A program made the translations under genes and the position numbers. A DNA stretch of 44,250 nucleotides from contig JAQUUC010000033.1 of the NCBI GenBank assembly GCA_028694105.1, positions 1 through 44,250 of the forward strand, read 5' to 3'. A model generated the notes under the pieces. It was not told the DNA's origin. It saw nothing but the letters and a program-made list of their open reading frames with translations, and made no database searches. This document shows positions 13,993 through 22,341 of the stretch, one piece after another (within the stretch, counting starts at the first letter, position 1; the number at the start of each line of letters is the position of its first letter). Origin of the DNA: Hespellia sp. (lineage in GTDB: Bacteria; Bacillota; Clostridia; Lachnospirales; Lachnospiraceae).

Positions 13993-14949
13993 GTGAAGGA
14001 AAAAAATTTTGACTTAGGTAATTTCCTAAGAAAGTTTGGTATCTACTTTGTTTTGATTTTAATGATGATTATTTTATCATTTCTTTCGAAATCATTTATG
14101 ACAGTTAGTAATATGATGAACATTCTAAGGCAGGTATCGGTCAGCGGTATCGTTGCAATGGGAATGACATTGGTTTTAGTAACAGGTGGAATTGATTTGT
14201 CGGTAGGATCGATGATCGCATTTGCAGGAGTTATTGGATGTACGTTTGCTCATCCGGATCCGTCGTATCCGCTTATTGTAGTCATCCTGATTGGGCTGGC
14301 AGCTGGCGCGCTTTGTGGTTTGGTGAATGGTCTGATTGTAGCCTACACTGGTGTAAATCCATTTATTGCAACGATGGGAATGATGACAATTGCAAGAGGC
14401 GCCACACTATTATTTACAAATGGACGTCCAATCAACGATTTATCGGAGAGTTTTCAGTTTATAGGAAGAGGAACGGTGGGATTTATTTCAACACCAATTT
14501 TATTCCTCATTGCAGTCTGTATTATTTCTGCGTTGATTTTACATAAAACAAGTTTAGGAAGATATATATTCGCGGTAGGTGGAAATGAGAATGCTGCAAA
14601 AGTATCAGGTATAAACGTAAAAAAAATTAAGATTTTTGTATATATTTACTCTGGCATACTTTGTGGTCTTGCAGGATTATTACTTGCATCAAGAACAAAT
14701 GCGGCAGCTCCAAACGCAGCATCAGGATATGAATTGGATGCCATTGCGGCAGGTGTTATTGGTGGGACAAGCACAAGTGGCGGACGAGGCGGCGTTTACG
14801 GAACAATTGTAGGTGCATTGATTATGGTTGTTCTTAGTAATGGCTTGGATATGTTAAATGTTTCTTCGTATATTCAACAGATCGTGAAAGGAATCATCAT
14901 TATTGGAGCTGTGTGTATCGACCAGTTCAGTAAAGGAAAGGATTCATAA
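13993..14949 (+). CDS. Ribose-type ABC importer permease (RbsC-like)
   Basis: The 318-residue membrane protein has 8-10 hydrophobic segments and family signatures of RbsC: GMTLVLVTGGIDLSVGS near 55-75, NPFIATMGMMTIARG, and the cytoplasmic coupling region GRYIFAVGGNENAAKVSGI. It forms the channel of the CUT2 importer with the ATPase 14 bp upstream. The GTG start follows GCAGGAGGAAAAAA. Only one permease is encoded, so the complex would be a homodimer. The two binding proteins (15012 and 22342) may both deliver to it. Confidence 0.95.
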   Translation: MKEKNFDLGNFLRKFGIYFVLILMMIILSFLSKSFMTVSNMMNILRQVSVSGIVAMGMTLVLVTGGIDLSVGSMIAFAGVIGCTFAHPDPSYPLIVVILIGLAAGALCGLVNGLIVAYTGVNPFIATMGMMTIARGATLLFTNGRPINDLSESFQFIGRGTVGFISTPILFLIAVCIISALILHKTSLGRYIFAVGGNENAAKVSGINVKKIKIFVYIYSGILCGLAGLLLASRTNAAAPNAASGYELDAIAAGVIGGTSTSGGRGGVYGTIVGALIMVVLSNGLDMLNVSSYIQQIVKGIIIIGAVCIDQFSKGKDS

Positions 14950-15011
14950 AAACGAATTTGAACGAAAGATTAACTTTCGTCAAATATAAAAAATTTCAAG
15001 GAGGAAATGAA

Positions 15012-16007
15012 ATGAAAAAGAAATTTATTAGCGCAATTCTTAGTGTGATGATGGTAGGATCTTTACTACTCACCGGATGTGGTGGAGAAAACTCCAATGA
15101 GACAGCAGGGGCAGGATCGACAAGTGCCGCAGCTGAAAACAAGGAAACATTCACAATTGGCTTTTCTGATTTCTCATTAACAGCTGAGTATCAGGCAAAA
15201 TTAAGAGATGAAATTCTTGATTACGCAGAAAAGACTTATGGAGATGAACTGGAATTTGTTGTTCTTGATGGTGAAAGTGATTCGGACACTCAGAACTCTG
15301 GTATTGACAATTTAATCAGTCAAAAGGTTGACTTGATTATTATGGTTCCGTTTGATGCCGAGCAGCAGATCCCTGCAGTTCAGGCCGCAGTAGATGCAGG
15401 TATTCCATTGTTAGAAGTATGTCTGCAGACAGCAGATGACGGACTTAGAACATCTTTCGTGGGTTCAGATGACACATCTTCAGGAGTTTTAGAGATGCAA
15501 TGTCTTGCAGAGGCAATGGGCGGCAAAGGCAATGTTGTTTATTTACATGGACCTACAGGTCAGGATTCAGAAATCAAGAGACATGAAGGTGCAAACCAAG
15601 TTCTTGAAGACTATCCGGATATTGAAGTTGCAGCGGAGTCAGTATGTAACTGGGATCGTGCAGAAGCAATGACAGCAATTGAAAATTATGTTCAATCTGG
15701 TATGCAGATTGATGCAATCTTCTGTGAAAATGATGAAATGGCACTCGGTGCTTACGCTGCGATTGAAGGAACTGATTTAGAAGGCAAGATTCACATTGGA
15801 GGAATTGACTGTATCTCTGACGCACTTCAGGCTGTTAAAGATGGTAAATTGGATTGTACAGTACTTCAGGATGCAAAACTTCAGGCTTCAGAAGTTGTAG
15901 AAGCTGCATATAAAGTACTTCATGGCGAAGACGTTGAAGAATATATCGAAGTACCTTATCAGTTAGTAACAAAAGATAATGCTGATGATGAATATTTCAA
16001 CAACTAA
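15012..16007 (+). CDS. CUT2 sugar-binding lipoprotein (first copy)
   Basis: The 331-residue protein has a lipoprotein signal ending in LLTGC, then a Ser/Thr/Ala-rich linker and a Peripla_BP_4 fold. The first strand, FTIGFSDFSLTAEYQ, resembles ribose-binding proteins. GIPLLEVCLQ replaces the usual Asp-containing ligand strand, and GGIDCISDALQAVKDGK replaces the FDG segment, so ligand contacts differ from ribose. ATG 15012 behind AAGGAGGAAATGAA is the real start; the in-frame extension from 14958 has no signal sequence. It lies after its permease, and a hairpin at 16026-16052 may raise its transcript level. It is paralogous to the protein at 22342. Confidence 0.94.
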   Translation: MKKKFISAILSVMMVGSLLLTGCGGENSNETAGAGSTSAAAENKETFTIGFSDFSLTAEYQAKLRDEILDYAEKTYGDELEFVVLDGESDSDTQNSGIDNLISQKVDLIIMVPFDAEQQIPAVQAAVDAGIPLLEVCLQTADDGLRTSFVGSDDTSSGVLEMQCLAEAMGGKGNVVYLHGPTGQDSEIKRHEGANQVLEDYPDIEVAAESVCNWDRAEAMTAIENYVQSGMQIDAIFCENDEMALGAYAAIEGTDLEGKIHIGGIDCISDALQAVKDGKLDCTVLQDAKLQASEVVEAAYKVLHGEDVEEYIEVPYQLVTKDNADDEYFNN

Positions 16008-16025
16008 GAAATTGTAAAACGAATA

Positions 16026-16052
16026 ATGAGGCGGACCTTTTGTCCGCTTCAT
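16026..16052 (+). terminator. Intercistronic hairpin after the binding-protein gene
   Basis: ATGAGGCGGAC (16026-16036) pairs with GTCCGCTTCAT (16042-16052), 11 bp with one G-U and a 5-nt loop. No T-tract follows and the next ribosome site is 12 nt on. It is probably a stabilising or attenuating hairpin that keeps binding-protein mRNA high. Confidence 0.55.
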
Positions 16053-16076
16053 AAATGAAAAAGGAGGGTCAAGTCC

Positions 16077-16985
16077 ATGCCGGAGATTTATGATCATTTA
16101 GGTAATCCTGTCAAACATGCAAGAGCGAGAATTAACGGTTTAAGAATGCATTATGTAACAGCTGGACAAGGAGAGCCATTATTATTAATACACGGAACAC
16201 CTAAGACACATTTCTATTGGTATAAATTAATCCCAATTTTAACAGAAAAATTCACAGTGATTGCACCAGATCTTCGAGGTTTTGGAGATACGGATAAACC
16301 AAAAGCAGAACAAGGATACGATTCTTTAAGTAATGCAAAAGATCTTGCGGATTTGATGGCGGGATTAGGATACGATAAATATTATGTTCACGGTGAAGAC
16401 CGAGGAGCTGAATACGCATATGTACTTGCGGCTACACAAAGAGAACATGTGAAAAAACTTGTAATAGGAGAGCAAATTCTTTCGGGATTTGGATTGGAAG
16501 AGTCAAGCTACTTTATAGAAGAGAACCTAAATGCAAGGATTGAAAATAGAGGAACATGGCAATGGCATATACCATTCTTCTGGATTGCAGATGTACCCGA
16601 ATTCTTAATTGAAGGAAAAGAAAGAGAATTCTGGGAATGGTGGATGAGAGCAGAGATGTGGAATCCAAATGCACTTGGTGAAGAGGCTGTCACAGAGTGG
16701 GTAAGACGACTGAAAGAACCAGGTGGACTGCGCGGAACATTAGAGACATATCGTGCAGGAATAACAAACGCGAAAATTAACAAGGAACTTTCTGAAAATA
16801 AATTAGAGATGCCAGTATTATGTATTGGCGCTCCGGAATTTTCAAACACTGGAGTTGAGACGTGTATGAGTCAATTGTGCTCAAATATTGAGAAATCAAT
16901 TATTTTTGATGAGTGTGGACATAGTCTTGCACTTGAAGCACCGAAACGTCTTGCAAAAGAGTTAATTGAGTTCTTTGCTAATTAA
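16077..16985 (+). CDS. Alpha/beta hydrolase with Asp nucleophile (epoxide hydrolase/dehalogenase-like)
   Basis: The 302-residue enzyme has the epoxide hydrolase/haloacid dehalogenase form of the fold: oxyanion motif HGTP (39-42), DLRGFGDTDKP (65-75), nucleophile elbow HGEDRG with D108, lid sequences rich in Trp (WQWHIPFFW, REFWEWWMRAEMW) and a C-terminal catalytic histidine in DECGHSLALEAP. An Asp instead of Ser nucleophile points to opening of an epoxide, a C-halogen bond or a similar centre, not ordinary ester cleavage; GEDRG in place of GHDRG is a variation. There is no signal peptide. It lies between binding-protein and alcohol dehydrogenase genes, unusual company for a sugar importer. 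The actual substrate is unknown. Confidence 0.86.
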   Translation: MPEIYDHLGNPVKHARARINGLRMHYVTAGQGEPLLLIHGTPKTHFYWYKLIPILTEKFTVIAPDLRGFGDTDKPKAEQGYDSLSNAKDLADLMAGLGYDKYYVHGEDRGAEYAYVLAATQREHVKKLVIGEQILSGFGLEESSYFIEENLNARIENRGTWQWHIPFFWIADVPEFLIEGKEREFWEWWMRAEMWNPNALGEEAVTEWVRRLKEPGGLRGTLETYRAGITNAKINKELSENKLEMPVLCIGAPEFSNTGVETCMSQLCSNIEKSIIFDECGHSLALEAPKRLAKELIEFFAN

Positions 16986-17016
16986 TAAATATTTTAAATT
17001 GAAAAGGAGAAAAAAG

Positions 17017-18219
17017 ATGAAAGCATTTAATTTTTATTTAGATTCAAGAGTTATTTTTGGTGAAGGAAGACTTGCAGAATTAGGCGAGATGAAATTACCA
17101 GGAACAAAGGCACTTTTAGTAACAACAAACGGTAATTCAGTAAAGAAATACGGATACCTTGATAAGGTAACAGCGCTTCTTGCCAAACAGAATGTACCAT
17201 ACGTTCTTTATGACAAAATCATTCCAAATCCAACAGTTAAAATTGTCGATGCAGGTGCAGCACTTGCAAAAGCAGAAGGCTGTGACTTTATTGTAGCACT
17301 TGGCGGAGGCTCGCCAATTGATGCATCTAAGATGATTGCAGTTATGGTTAAAAATCCAGGAACAATCTGGGATTACATCGGTGGTGGTACAGCAAAAGGA
17401 CAGCCAGTAACTAATGGAGCTATTCCTATCGTTGCAATCAATACAACAGCTGGTACAGGTTCTGAAATTGATCCTTGGGCTGTAACAACAAACGAAGAAA
17501 CAAACGAGAAAATCGGTTGGGGTATTGAAGACTGCTTCCCTAAAATCGTAATTGAGGATCCAGAGCTTACAGTTTCTGTACCACCTACATTTACAGCATA
17601 TCAGGGTCTGGATACATTCTTCCATTTATCTGAGTGTTATATTTCTTCCTTAGATAATGAATTAGATGAAATGTTCGCATTAAAAGGTGTTGAACTGATT
17701 AATGAATACCTTCCAAAAGCAGTTGCTGATGGAAATGATATTGAAGCAAGAAGTAAAGTAATGTTTGCAAATATGCTCGGTGGATATACGCAGTTTATTT
17801 CTGGATGTGTTTCTCAGCATGCAATGGAACACGCTATGAGTGGAGCTCACCAGGATCTTACTCATGGAGTTGGTCTGCTTCTGATCTGTGATGAATACTT
17901 TGAATTCTTTGCAGATAAACCGGGATATGCTGAAAAATACGCAAAAATGGCAAAAGCAATGGGCGTTGACGTAGATTCACTGCCAGAGGATAAGAAAGCT
18001 ATGGCATTTGTAGATGCATTAAAAGCGTTAAAGAAAGCTTGTAATGTTGCTGATTTAAAACCTGCAGATTATGGAATGAGTGCTGATGAAGCTGATGATC
18101 TTGCAAAACTGGCAAGAAGTATTATGCCTGATATGTTCATGGGACCAGATGCTCATGATGTATATGTAACAAGCGAAGAGGAAGTTGCTTCTATCTTCAG
18201 AAAAGCTTTATCAAAATAG
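17017..18219 (+). CDS. Iron-containing alcohol dehydrogenase (second copy)
   Basis: The 400-residue enzyme has GGGSPIDASK (96-105), TTAGTGSE (143-150) and likely iron ligands D199, H203, H268 and H283, positions nearly identical to the paralogue at 1401. The ATG at 17017 follows AAAAGGAGAAAAAAG and matches the N-terminus of the other copy; the upstream extension overlaps the hydrolase gene. It probably oxidises or reduces an alcohol group of the imported compound or of an aldehyde made from it. The C-terminus has an insertion of about a dozen residues relative to the first copy. A hairpin at 18269 separates it from the AEC gene. Confidence 0.94.
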   Translation: MKAFNFYLDSRVIFGEGRLAELGEMKLPGTKALLVTTNGNSVKKYGYLDKVTALLAKQNVPYVLYDKIIPNPTVKIVDAGAALAKAEGCDFIVALGGGSPIDASKMIAVMVKNPGTIWDYIGGGTAKGQPVTNGAIPIVAINTTAGTGSEIDPWAVTTNEETNEKIGWGIEDCFPKIVIEDPELTVSVPPTFTAYQGLDTFFHLSECYISSLDNELDEMFALKGVELINEYLPKAVADGNDIEARSKVMFANMLGGYTQFISGCVSQHAMEHAMSGAHQDLTHGVGLLLICDEYFEFFADKPGYAEKYAKMAKAMGVDVDSLPEDKKAMAFVDALKALKKACNVADLKPADYGMSADEADDLAKLARSIMPDMFMGPDAHDVYVTSEEEVASIFRKALSK

Positions 18220-18268
18220 TTATATGAAAAGTAAATAGAACAGATTGTAATTGTTTATCTGCTCCAAA

Positions 18269-18299
18269 CAGAGACATCGGATTCTATTCGGTGTCTCTG
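18269..18299 (+). terminator. Intercistronic hairpin after the second alcohol dehydrogenase gene
   Basis: CAGAGACATCG (18269-18279) pairs with CGGTGTCTCTG (18289-18299), 11 bp with one G-U and a 9-nt loop, without a T-tract. It may reduce read-through to the AEC carrier gene or protect the upstream message. Confidence 0.5.
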
Positions 18300-18318
18300 C
18301 TCACATAAGGGGGATATT

Positions 18319-19242
18319 GTGGAAAAAATTTTAAGTACTGTATTACCAATTATATTGATTTTGGGATTGGGATATTATTGTAAAAGAAAAGAAATCCTGA
18401 GCGACAAGGGAATAGAAGGAATTAAAACACTTTCTATCAAATTCTTATGGCCATTGGTCCTGTTTTATGCATTTTTCACAGCAAGTTATGGAATAGAGAC
18501 GATTCTATATGCAGGCGTAAATTTTGCAACGAATGCAATCGCTTTTGCAATCGGAATCTTTATGAGACCAAGGGTGAAAGAACATGGTTTTAGTTATCCA
18601 TATTTGTTGAGCGGATTTGAAACTGGCATGATTGGATATGCAATGTTCACATTATTATTTGGAGCGGGAAATATTTCATACCTTGCGTTATTAGATGTGG
18701 GGCATGCATTATTTATTTTTCCGATTTTTCTGAGTTGTCTTAATATGGAACAAGGTCAGGGAACGCTTAGGGATTCTGTAAAAGATATGTTGAAGTCAAC
18801 AATCATGATTGCATTGGCGATAGGTATGATAGCCGGACTTACTGGTATTGGAGAAGTAATTATGAATAGTCAGGCTGGTATGGTAATTGAAAGAATATAT
18901 AATCTCGCATCATCTGCAAATGTTGTAATGATTTTAGTGGTTATGGGATATAATTTGTCATTCTCGTGGAAGCAGGTGAAAGAGAGTGCAAATGTGATAT
19001 TGGTTAGAATGTTAATTATGGTTTTATGTGCAGTTGGAAGTTTATGGCTGATTCAGATATTCGTACCGCTCAATGTTTATCTGGTTAGTGCAGTAGTAGT
19101 TACATATATCATGCCGCCAGTATATATGCTTGCAGTATATGTAAAAGATAAAAAAGAAAATGAGTTTATGTCAACAACGACAACAATATATACAGTCTTG
19201 ACGATTATTGCATTTTTGATAATGACAATATTTGTAAAGTAA
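18319..19242 (+). CDS. AEC-family membrane transporter
   Basis: The 307-residue protein belongs to the auxin efflux carrier (AEC) family, secondary transporters of organic acids such as malonate, malate and lactate in bacteria. It opens LSTVLPIILILGLGYYCKRK and has about ten hydrophobic segments in two halves, with conserved polar positions such as FLWPLVLFYAFF and the late YIMPPVYMLAVY. The GTG start at 18319 follows AAGGGGGATA. In this operon it could export an acidic end product or import a related acid. Length is normal, with no anomalies. Confidence 0.85.
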   Translation: MEKILSTVLPIILILGLGYYCKRKEILSDKGIEGIKTLSIKFLWPLVLFYAFFTASYGIETILYAGVNFATNAIAFAIGIFMRPRVKEHGFSYPYLLSGFETGMIGYAMFTLLFGAGNISYLALLDVGHALFIFPIFLSCLNMEQGQGTLRDSVKDMLKSTIMIALAIGMIAGLTGIGEVIMNSQAGMVIERIYNLASSANVVMILVVMGYNLSFSWKQVKESANVILVRMLIMVLCAVGSLWLIQIFVPLNVYLVSAVVVTYIMPPVYMLAVYVKDKKENEFMSTTTTIYTVLTIIAFLIMTIFVK

Positions 19243-19261
19243 ATGGCAGGAGGTTAAAAAT

Positions 19262-19645
19262 ATGAGTGTGAGTGCAAAAGAACGTGCGTCTTCAATTCAC
19301 GCGAAAGGTTATAGCTGTTCGGGAGCTGTCTTGGCAGCATTTGCAGATGAATTAGGGATGTCAGACAGACAAGCGGTGAGAACTGCCGCACCAATGGCTG
19401 GAGGAGCAAAAATCAAATGTGGAGCAGTACTTGCGGCTGAATATGTGCTGGATAAAAAAGCGAATGAACAAGGAAATTCATCAGCAGATTTCATCAGCAA
19501 ATTTGAGAAACGATTCAAAGAAGAAAATACATCTGTGATATGTAGAGAGTTAAGAGGCGGTCTGGGTGCTCCGCGTCTTAGAAGCTGCAGAGGTTGTGTG
19601 GAGGACTCGGCAGATATATTAGAACAGATGCTAAAGGAATTATAA
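19262..19645 (+). CDS. C_GCAxxG_C_C family protein (full length)
   Basis: This 127-residue member shows all the naming elements: GYSCSGAVLAAF near 15-27, MAGGAKIKCGAV near 44-57 (a CGA variant of GCA), ICRELRGG near 92-100 and a late RSCRGCVEDSADIL. The family is of unknown function in anaerobes, probably redox or metal-binding, sometimes with a C-terminal membrane segment, which is absent here. GGCAGGAGG gives a good start. It follows the AEC transporter by 19 bp and precedes the kinase by 12 bp. Pairing with an iron alcohol dehydrogenase in the neighbourhood repeats the arrangement at 1065-2564. Confidence 0.85.
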   Translation: MSVSAKERASSIHAKGYSCSGAVLAAFADELGMSDRQAVRTAAPMAGGAKIKCGAVLAAEYVLDKKANEQGNSSADFISKFEKRFKEENTSVICRELRGGLGAPRLRSCRGCVEDSADILEQMLKEL

Positions 19646-19657
19646 GAGGAAAAAGCG

Positions 19658-21223
19658 ATGAAAAAAAGAACAATAGGAATTGAATTGGGGTCAACGAGAA
19701 TTAAAGCAGTTTTGATAGATGAAAATCATAAAGTACTCGCAAGTGGAGGCTATGACTGGGAAAATGAATTGATAAATGGTGTTTGGACATATGATTTAAA
19801 TGATGTCTGGACAGGCCTGCAAGAAGCATATGCTCAAATGAAAAATGACGTATGGAAACAATATCATGAAGAACTTACAGAAATAGATGCAATAGGGATT
19901 AGTGCCATGATGCATGGATATATTGTTGTAGATAAAAACGATGAACAGCTGGTCCCATTTCGAACATGGCGAAATACAATTACCGGTGAAGCATCTGAAA
20001 AACTGACAAATCTTTTTCAATTCAATATTCCGCAGAGATGGAGCATTGCGCACTTGTATCAGGCTATCATAAATGGAGAAGAACATGTGGAAAACATAAA
20101 TTATCTTACTACATTGTCAGCATACATACACTGGCAGCTGACCGGTGAAAAAGTAGTTGGAATTGGTGATGCATCCGGAATGTTTCCGATTGATATGAAA
20201 ACACAGGACTATGATGAACAGATGATTTGTGAATTCAATCAATTGATAGAAGAAAAGAAATACGGTTGGAAACTAAGAGATATATTGCCAAAAGTGTTAA
20301 GTGCAGGTGAATCTGCTGGAAAATTAACTGAGAAAGGTGTAAAACTTTTAGATCCTACTGGAAAATTAAAAGTTGGAATTCCAATGTGTCCACCAGAAGG
20401 AGATGCTGGAACGGGAATGGTAGCAACGAACAGTGTTCGGCAAAGAACAGGAAATGTATCAGCCGGAACCAGTATTTTCGGTATGGTCGTTTTAGAACAG
20501 AATCTTTCTAAAGCATATAAGGAATTAGATATTTGTATGACACCGGATGGTAAACCGGTAGCTATGGCGCATTGCAATAACTGTAGCTCAGATCTCAATG
20601 CATGGGTAAGTCTTTTTAGTGAATTCTTGAAAACAATGGATATTCAAATCGAAAAAAGCATAATATTTCCATCATTATTTGAAAAATCATTGGAAGGAGA
20701 CATGGATTGTGGCGGTCTTATGACTTATAATTATTTCTCCGGCGAGCATATTACAGGGTTTGATGAGGGAAGACCATTATTTACAAGAAGAGCAGACGCA
20801 AAATTTTCGCTTGCAAATTTTATGCGTGCTCAAATTTATTCTTGTTTTGCAACACTCAAAATAGGGATGGACATTCTGCGCAAGAATGAGCATGTTCAGT
20901 TGGATGAAATAATGGGACATGGAGGAATGTTTAAAACAGAGGGAGTTGCACAGAGATATCTTTCAGCCGCTGTAAATACGCCGGTAACAGTTATGGAAAC
21001 AGCAGGTGAAGGTGGTTCATGGGGAATTGCAATATTGGCAATGTATATGCTTCAAAAGAGTGAGACTGAGCTGTTACCTGATTATTTATCGAATAAAGTC
21101 TTTGCTAATATGAAAAAAGATACAATATCTGCTACAGAAGAAGAGACAGAGGCTTTTGAAAAGTTTACGAATAAATTCGTAAAAGGAATGCTGGTTGAGC
21201 GTGCGGCTGTGGAGAACCTGTAA
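19658..21223 (+). CDS. FGGY-family carbohydrate kinase
   Basis: The 521-residue enzyme has the N-terminal FGGY domain opening GIELGSTRIKAVLID, with ISAMMHGYIVVD and PFRTWRN in the sugar site region, and the C-terminal ATPase domain with GNVSAGTSIFGMV and MGHGGMFKTEG. Members phosphorylate sugars, sugar alcohols or ketoses with ATP; xylulo-, ribulo- and related kinases are the nearest type, but this subfamily has no certain substrate. It would trap the compound brought in by the CUT2 importer. RBS AGAGGAAAAAGCG is good. The AraC gene begins 1 nt after its stop, so translation is probably coupled. Confidence 0.92.
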   Translation: MKKRTIGIELGSTRIKAVLIDENHKVLASGGYDWENELINGVWTYDLNDVWTGLQEAYAQMKNDVWKQYHEELTEIDAIGISAMMHGYIVVDKNDEQLVPFRTWRNTITGEASEKLTNLFQFNIPQRWSIAHLYQAIINGEEHVENINYLTTLSAYIHWQLTGEKVVGIGDASGMFPIDMKTQDYDEQMICEFNQLIEEKKYGWKLRDILPKVLSAGESAGKLTEKGVKLLDPTGKLKVGIPMCPPEGDAGTGMVATNSVRQRTGNVSAGTSIFGMVVLEQNLSKAYKELDICMTPDGKPVAMAHCNNCSSDLNAWVSLFSEFLKTMDIQIEKSIIFPSLFEKSLEGDMDCGGLMTYNYFSGEHITGFDEGRPLFTRRADAKFSLANFMRAQIYSCFATLKIGMDILRKNEHVQLDEIMGHGGMFKTEGVAQRYLSAAVNTPVTVMETAGEGGSWGIAILAMYMLQKSETELLPDYLSNKVFANMKKDTISATEEETEAFEKFTNKFVKGMLVERAAVENL

Positions 21224-21224
21224 A

Positions 21225-22208
21225 ATGGATGACATCTTAAATTGTGCAATTGAAAAGCTTGCTGTAGAGTTTACTGATTTAAACTGGAATTATAGAAAGG
21301 AATCATCGAGCGTAAAAGGCGGGACCGTTTCATGCTGGCCGGGGAACATAGACGAAGATATCATTGTGTGTGTTTTAAAAAGCAGGCATTTTAAAGAAAC
21401 ATTTCATAAGCAGAATTTCTTTTTCTTCAACTTTGCGTACAGAGGAGATTATCAGGCTTATAGTGCGGAAGAAAAAAATTTAATCACAGTGAATGAAGGT
21501 GGATGTTATATCGGACAACCTAATAGTGGATATGCATTGCAGGGAAATGTGTCCTTGGAAAAACCACAAATTATAATAGTGGGAATTCTTATTAAGAAAG
21601 AAGCGTTTTTTAGAGAATATTTGTCGGTGATATCAACGGATGCTACTATATTTAATTTCTTTCTTGAACCACAATTAAATCCGTTTTCTGAATCTTTTAT
21701 TTGCTTAAAATTTGAGACGGATATGCCAATACGAGACATCATAGAAATAATGATTGTTGAATATGCATTTGGTGAGAATGGGATACAATCCATTTTGAAA
21801 CCGTTGTTTTTGACACTGCTTAAACTGATTGAAAGAAGACATAGAATGGAATTGCCGAGAAAAGAGAATTATGGTTTGGCAGATCGAATTGTACAGTATA
21901 TTACTGAGCATTTAGATTATATTTGCCTGAATGATATTTCGGAGAAGTTTTCTTATCATCCTAATTATATTTCCAATTTGCTGCGTAAAGAAAAGGGAAA
22001 AAGTTTTTCGGAAATTTTACTTGAAAAAAGGATGGAGAGGGCAGCAATTATGATTCGAAAAACAAAATTAACAATAGAAGAAATTGCTATCATGGTCGGA
22101 TATAAGGACATTAGTAATTTCTATAAAGCATTTCAAAGATATTATCATATATCACCACGCAAATATGCTTTATCTGGGCAATTGTTGTCACTAGCTGATA
22201 AATCTTAA
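21225..22208 (+). CDS. AraC-family transcriptional regulator
   Basis: The 327-residue regulator has an N-terminal cupin-like sensing part (about 30-130), a middle helical linker and a C-terminal double helix-turn-helix with VQYITEHLDYICLNDISEKF and EEIAIMVGYKDISNFYKAFQ, ending in YYHISPRKY. ATG 21225 lies directly after the kinase stop, with GTGGAG as ribosome site inside the kinase gene. It lies before the second binding-protein gene, whose upstream region has palindromes, so it may activate that unit or the whole series. Together with two LacI proteins the locus has three regulators. Confidence 0.92.
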   Translation: MDDILNCAIEKLAVEFTDLNWNYRKESSSVKGGTVSCWPGNIDEDIIVCVLKSRHFKETFHKQNFFFFNFAYRGDYQAYSAEEKNLITVNEGGCYIGQPNSGYALQGNVSLEKPQIIIVGILIKKEAFFREYLSVISTDATIFNFFLEPQLNPFSESFICLKFETDMPIRDIIEIMIVEYAFGENGIQSILKPLFLTLLKLIERRHRMELPRKENYGLADRIVQYITEHLDYICLNDISEKFSYHPNYISNLLRKEKGKSFSEILLEKRMERAAIMIRKTKLTIEEIAIMVGYKDISNFYKAFQRYYHISPRKYALSGQLLSLADKS

Positions 22209-22341
22209 GATTCACCAATAAAAGTGTGGTGAAATAACATTTGAATAAACTGTGAATCGTTTAATATTAACATATCATTTAATTAACGTTGATTAAAAGT
22301 CACTACTAACAAAATTAAAATATTTAGCGAGGAGAAATGGT
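22201..22341 (+). promoter_or_regulatory. Control region of the second binding-protein unit
   Basis: AATCTTAAGATT at 22201-22212 is a perfect 12-bp palindrome across the AraC stop and includes the CTTAA box seen upstream of the bicupin gene. TTCACC (22211-22216) and GGTGAA (22228-22233) can form a hairpin. A weak promoter, TTGAAT (22241-22246) and TATTAA (22265-22270) at 18 bp, follows. This suggests a second regulated start inside the locus. Confidence 0.45.

Noticed and set aside
17137-17625. 162-codon cysteine-rich minus-strand frame
   Set aside because: It is a mirror of the iron alcohol dehydrogenase gene; its Cys, Asn and Trp richness is a translation artefact.
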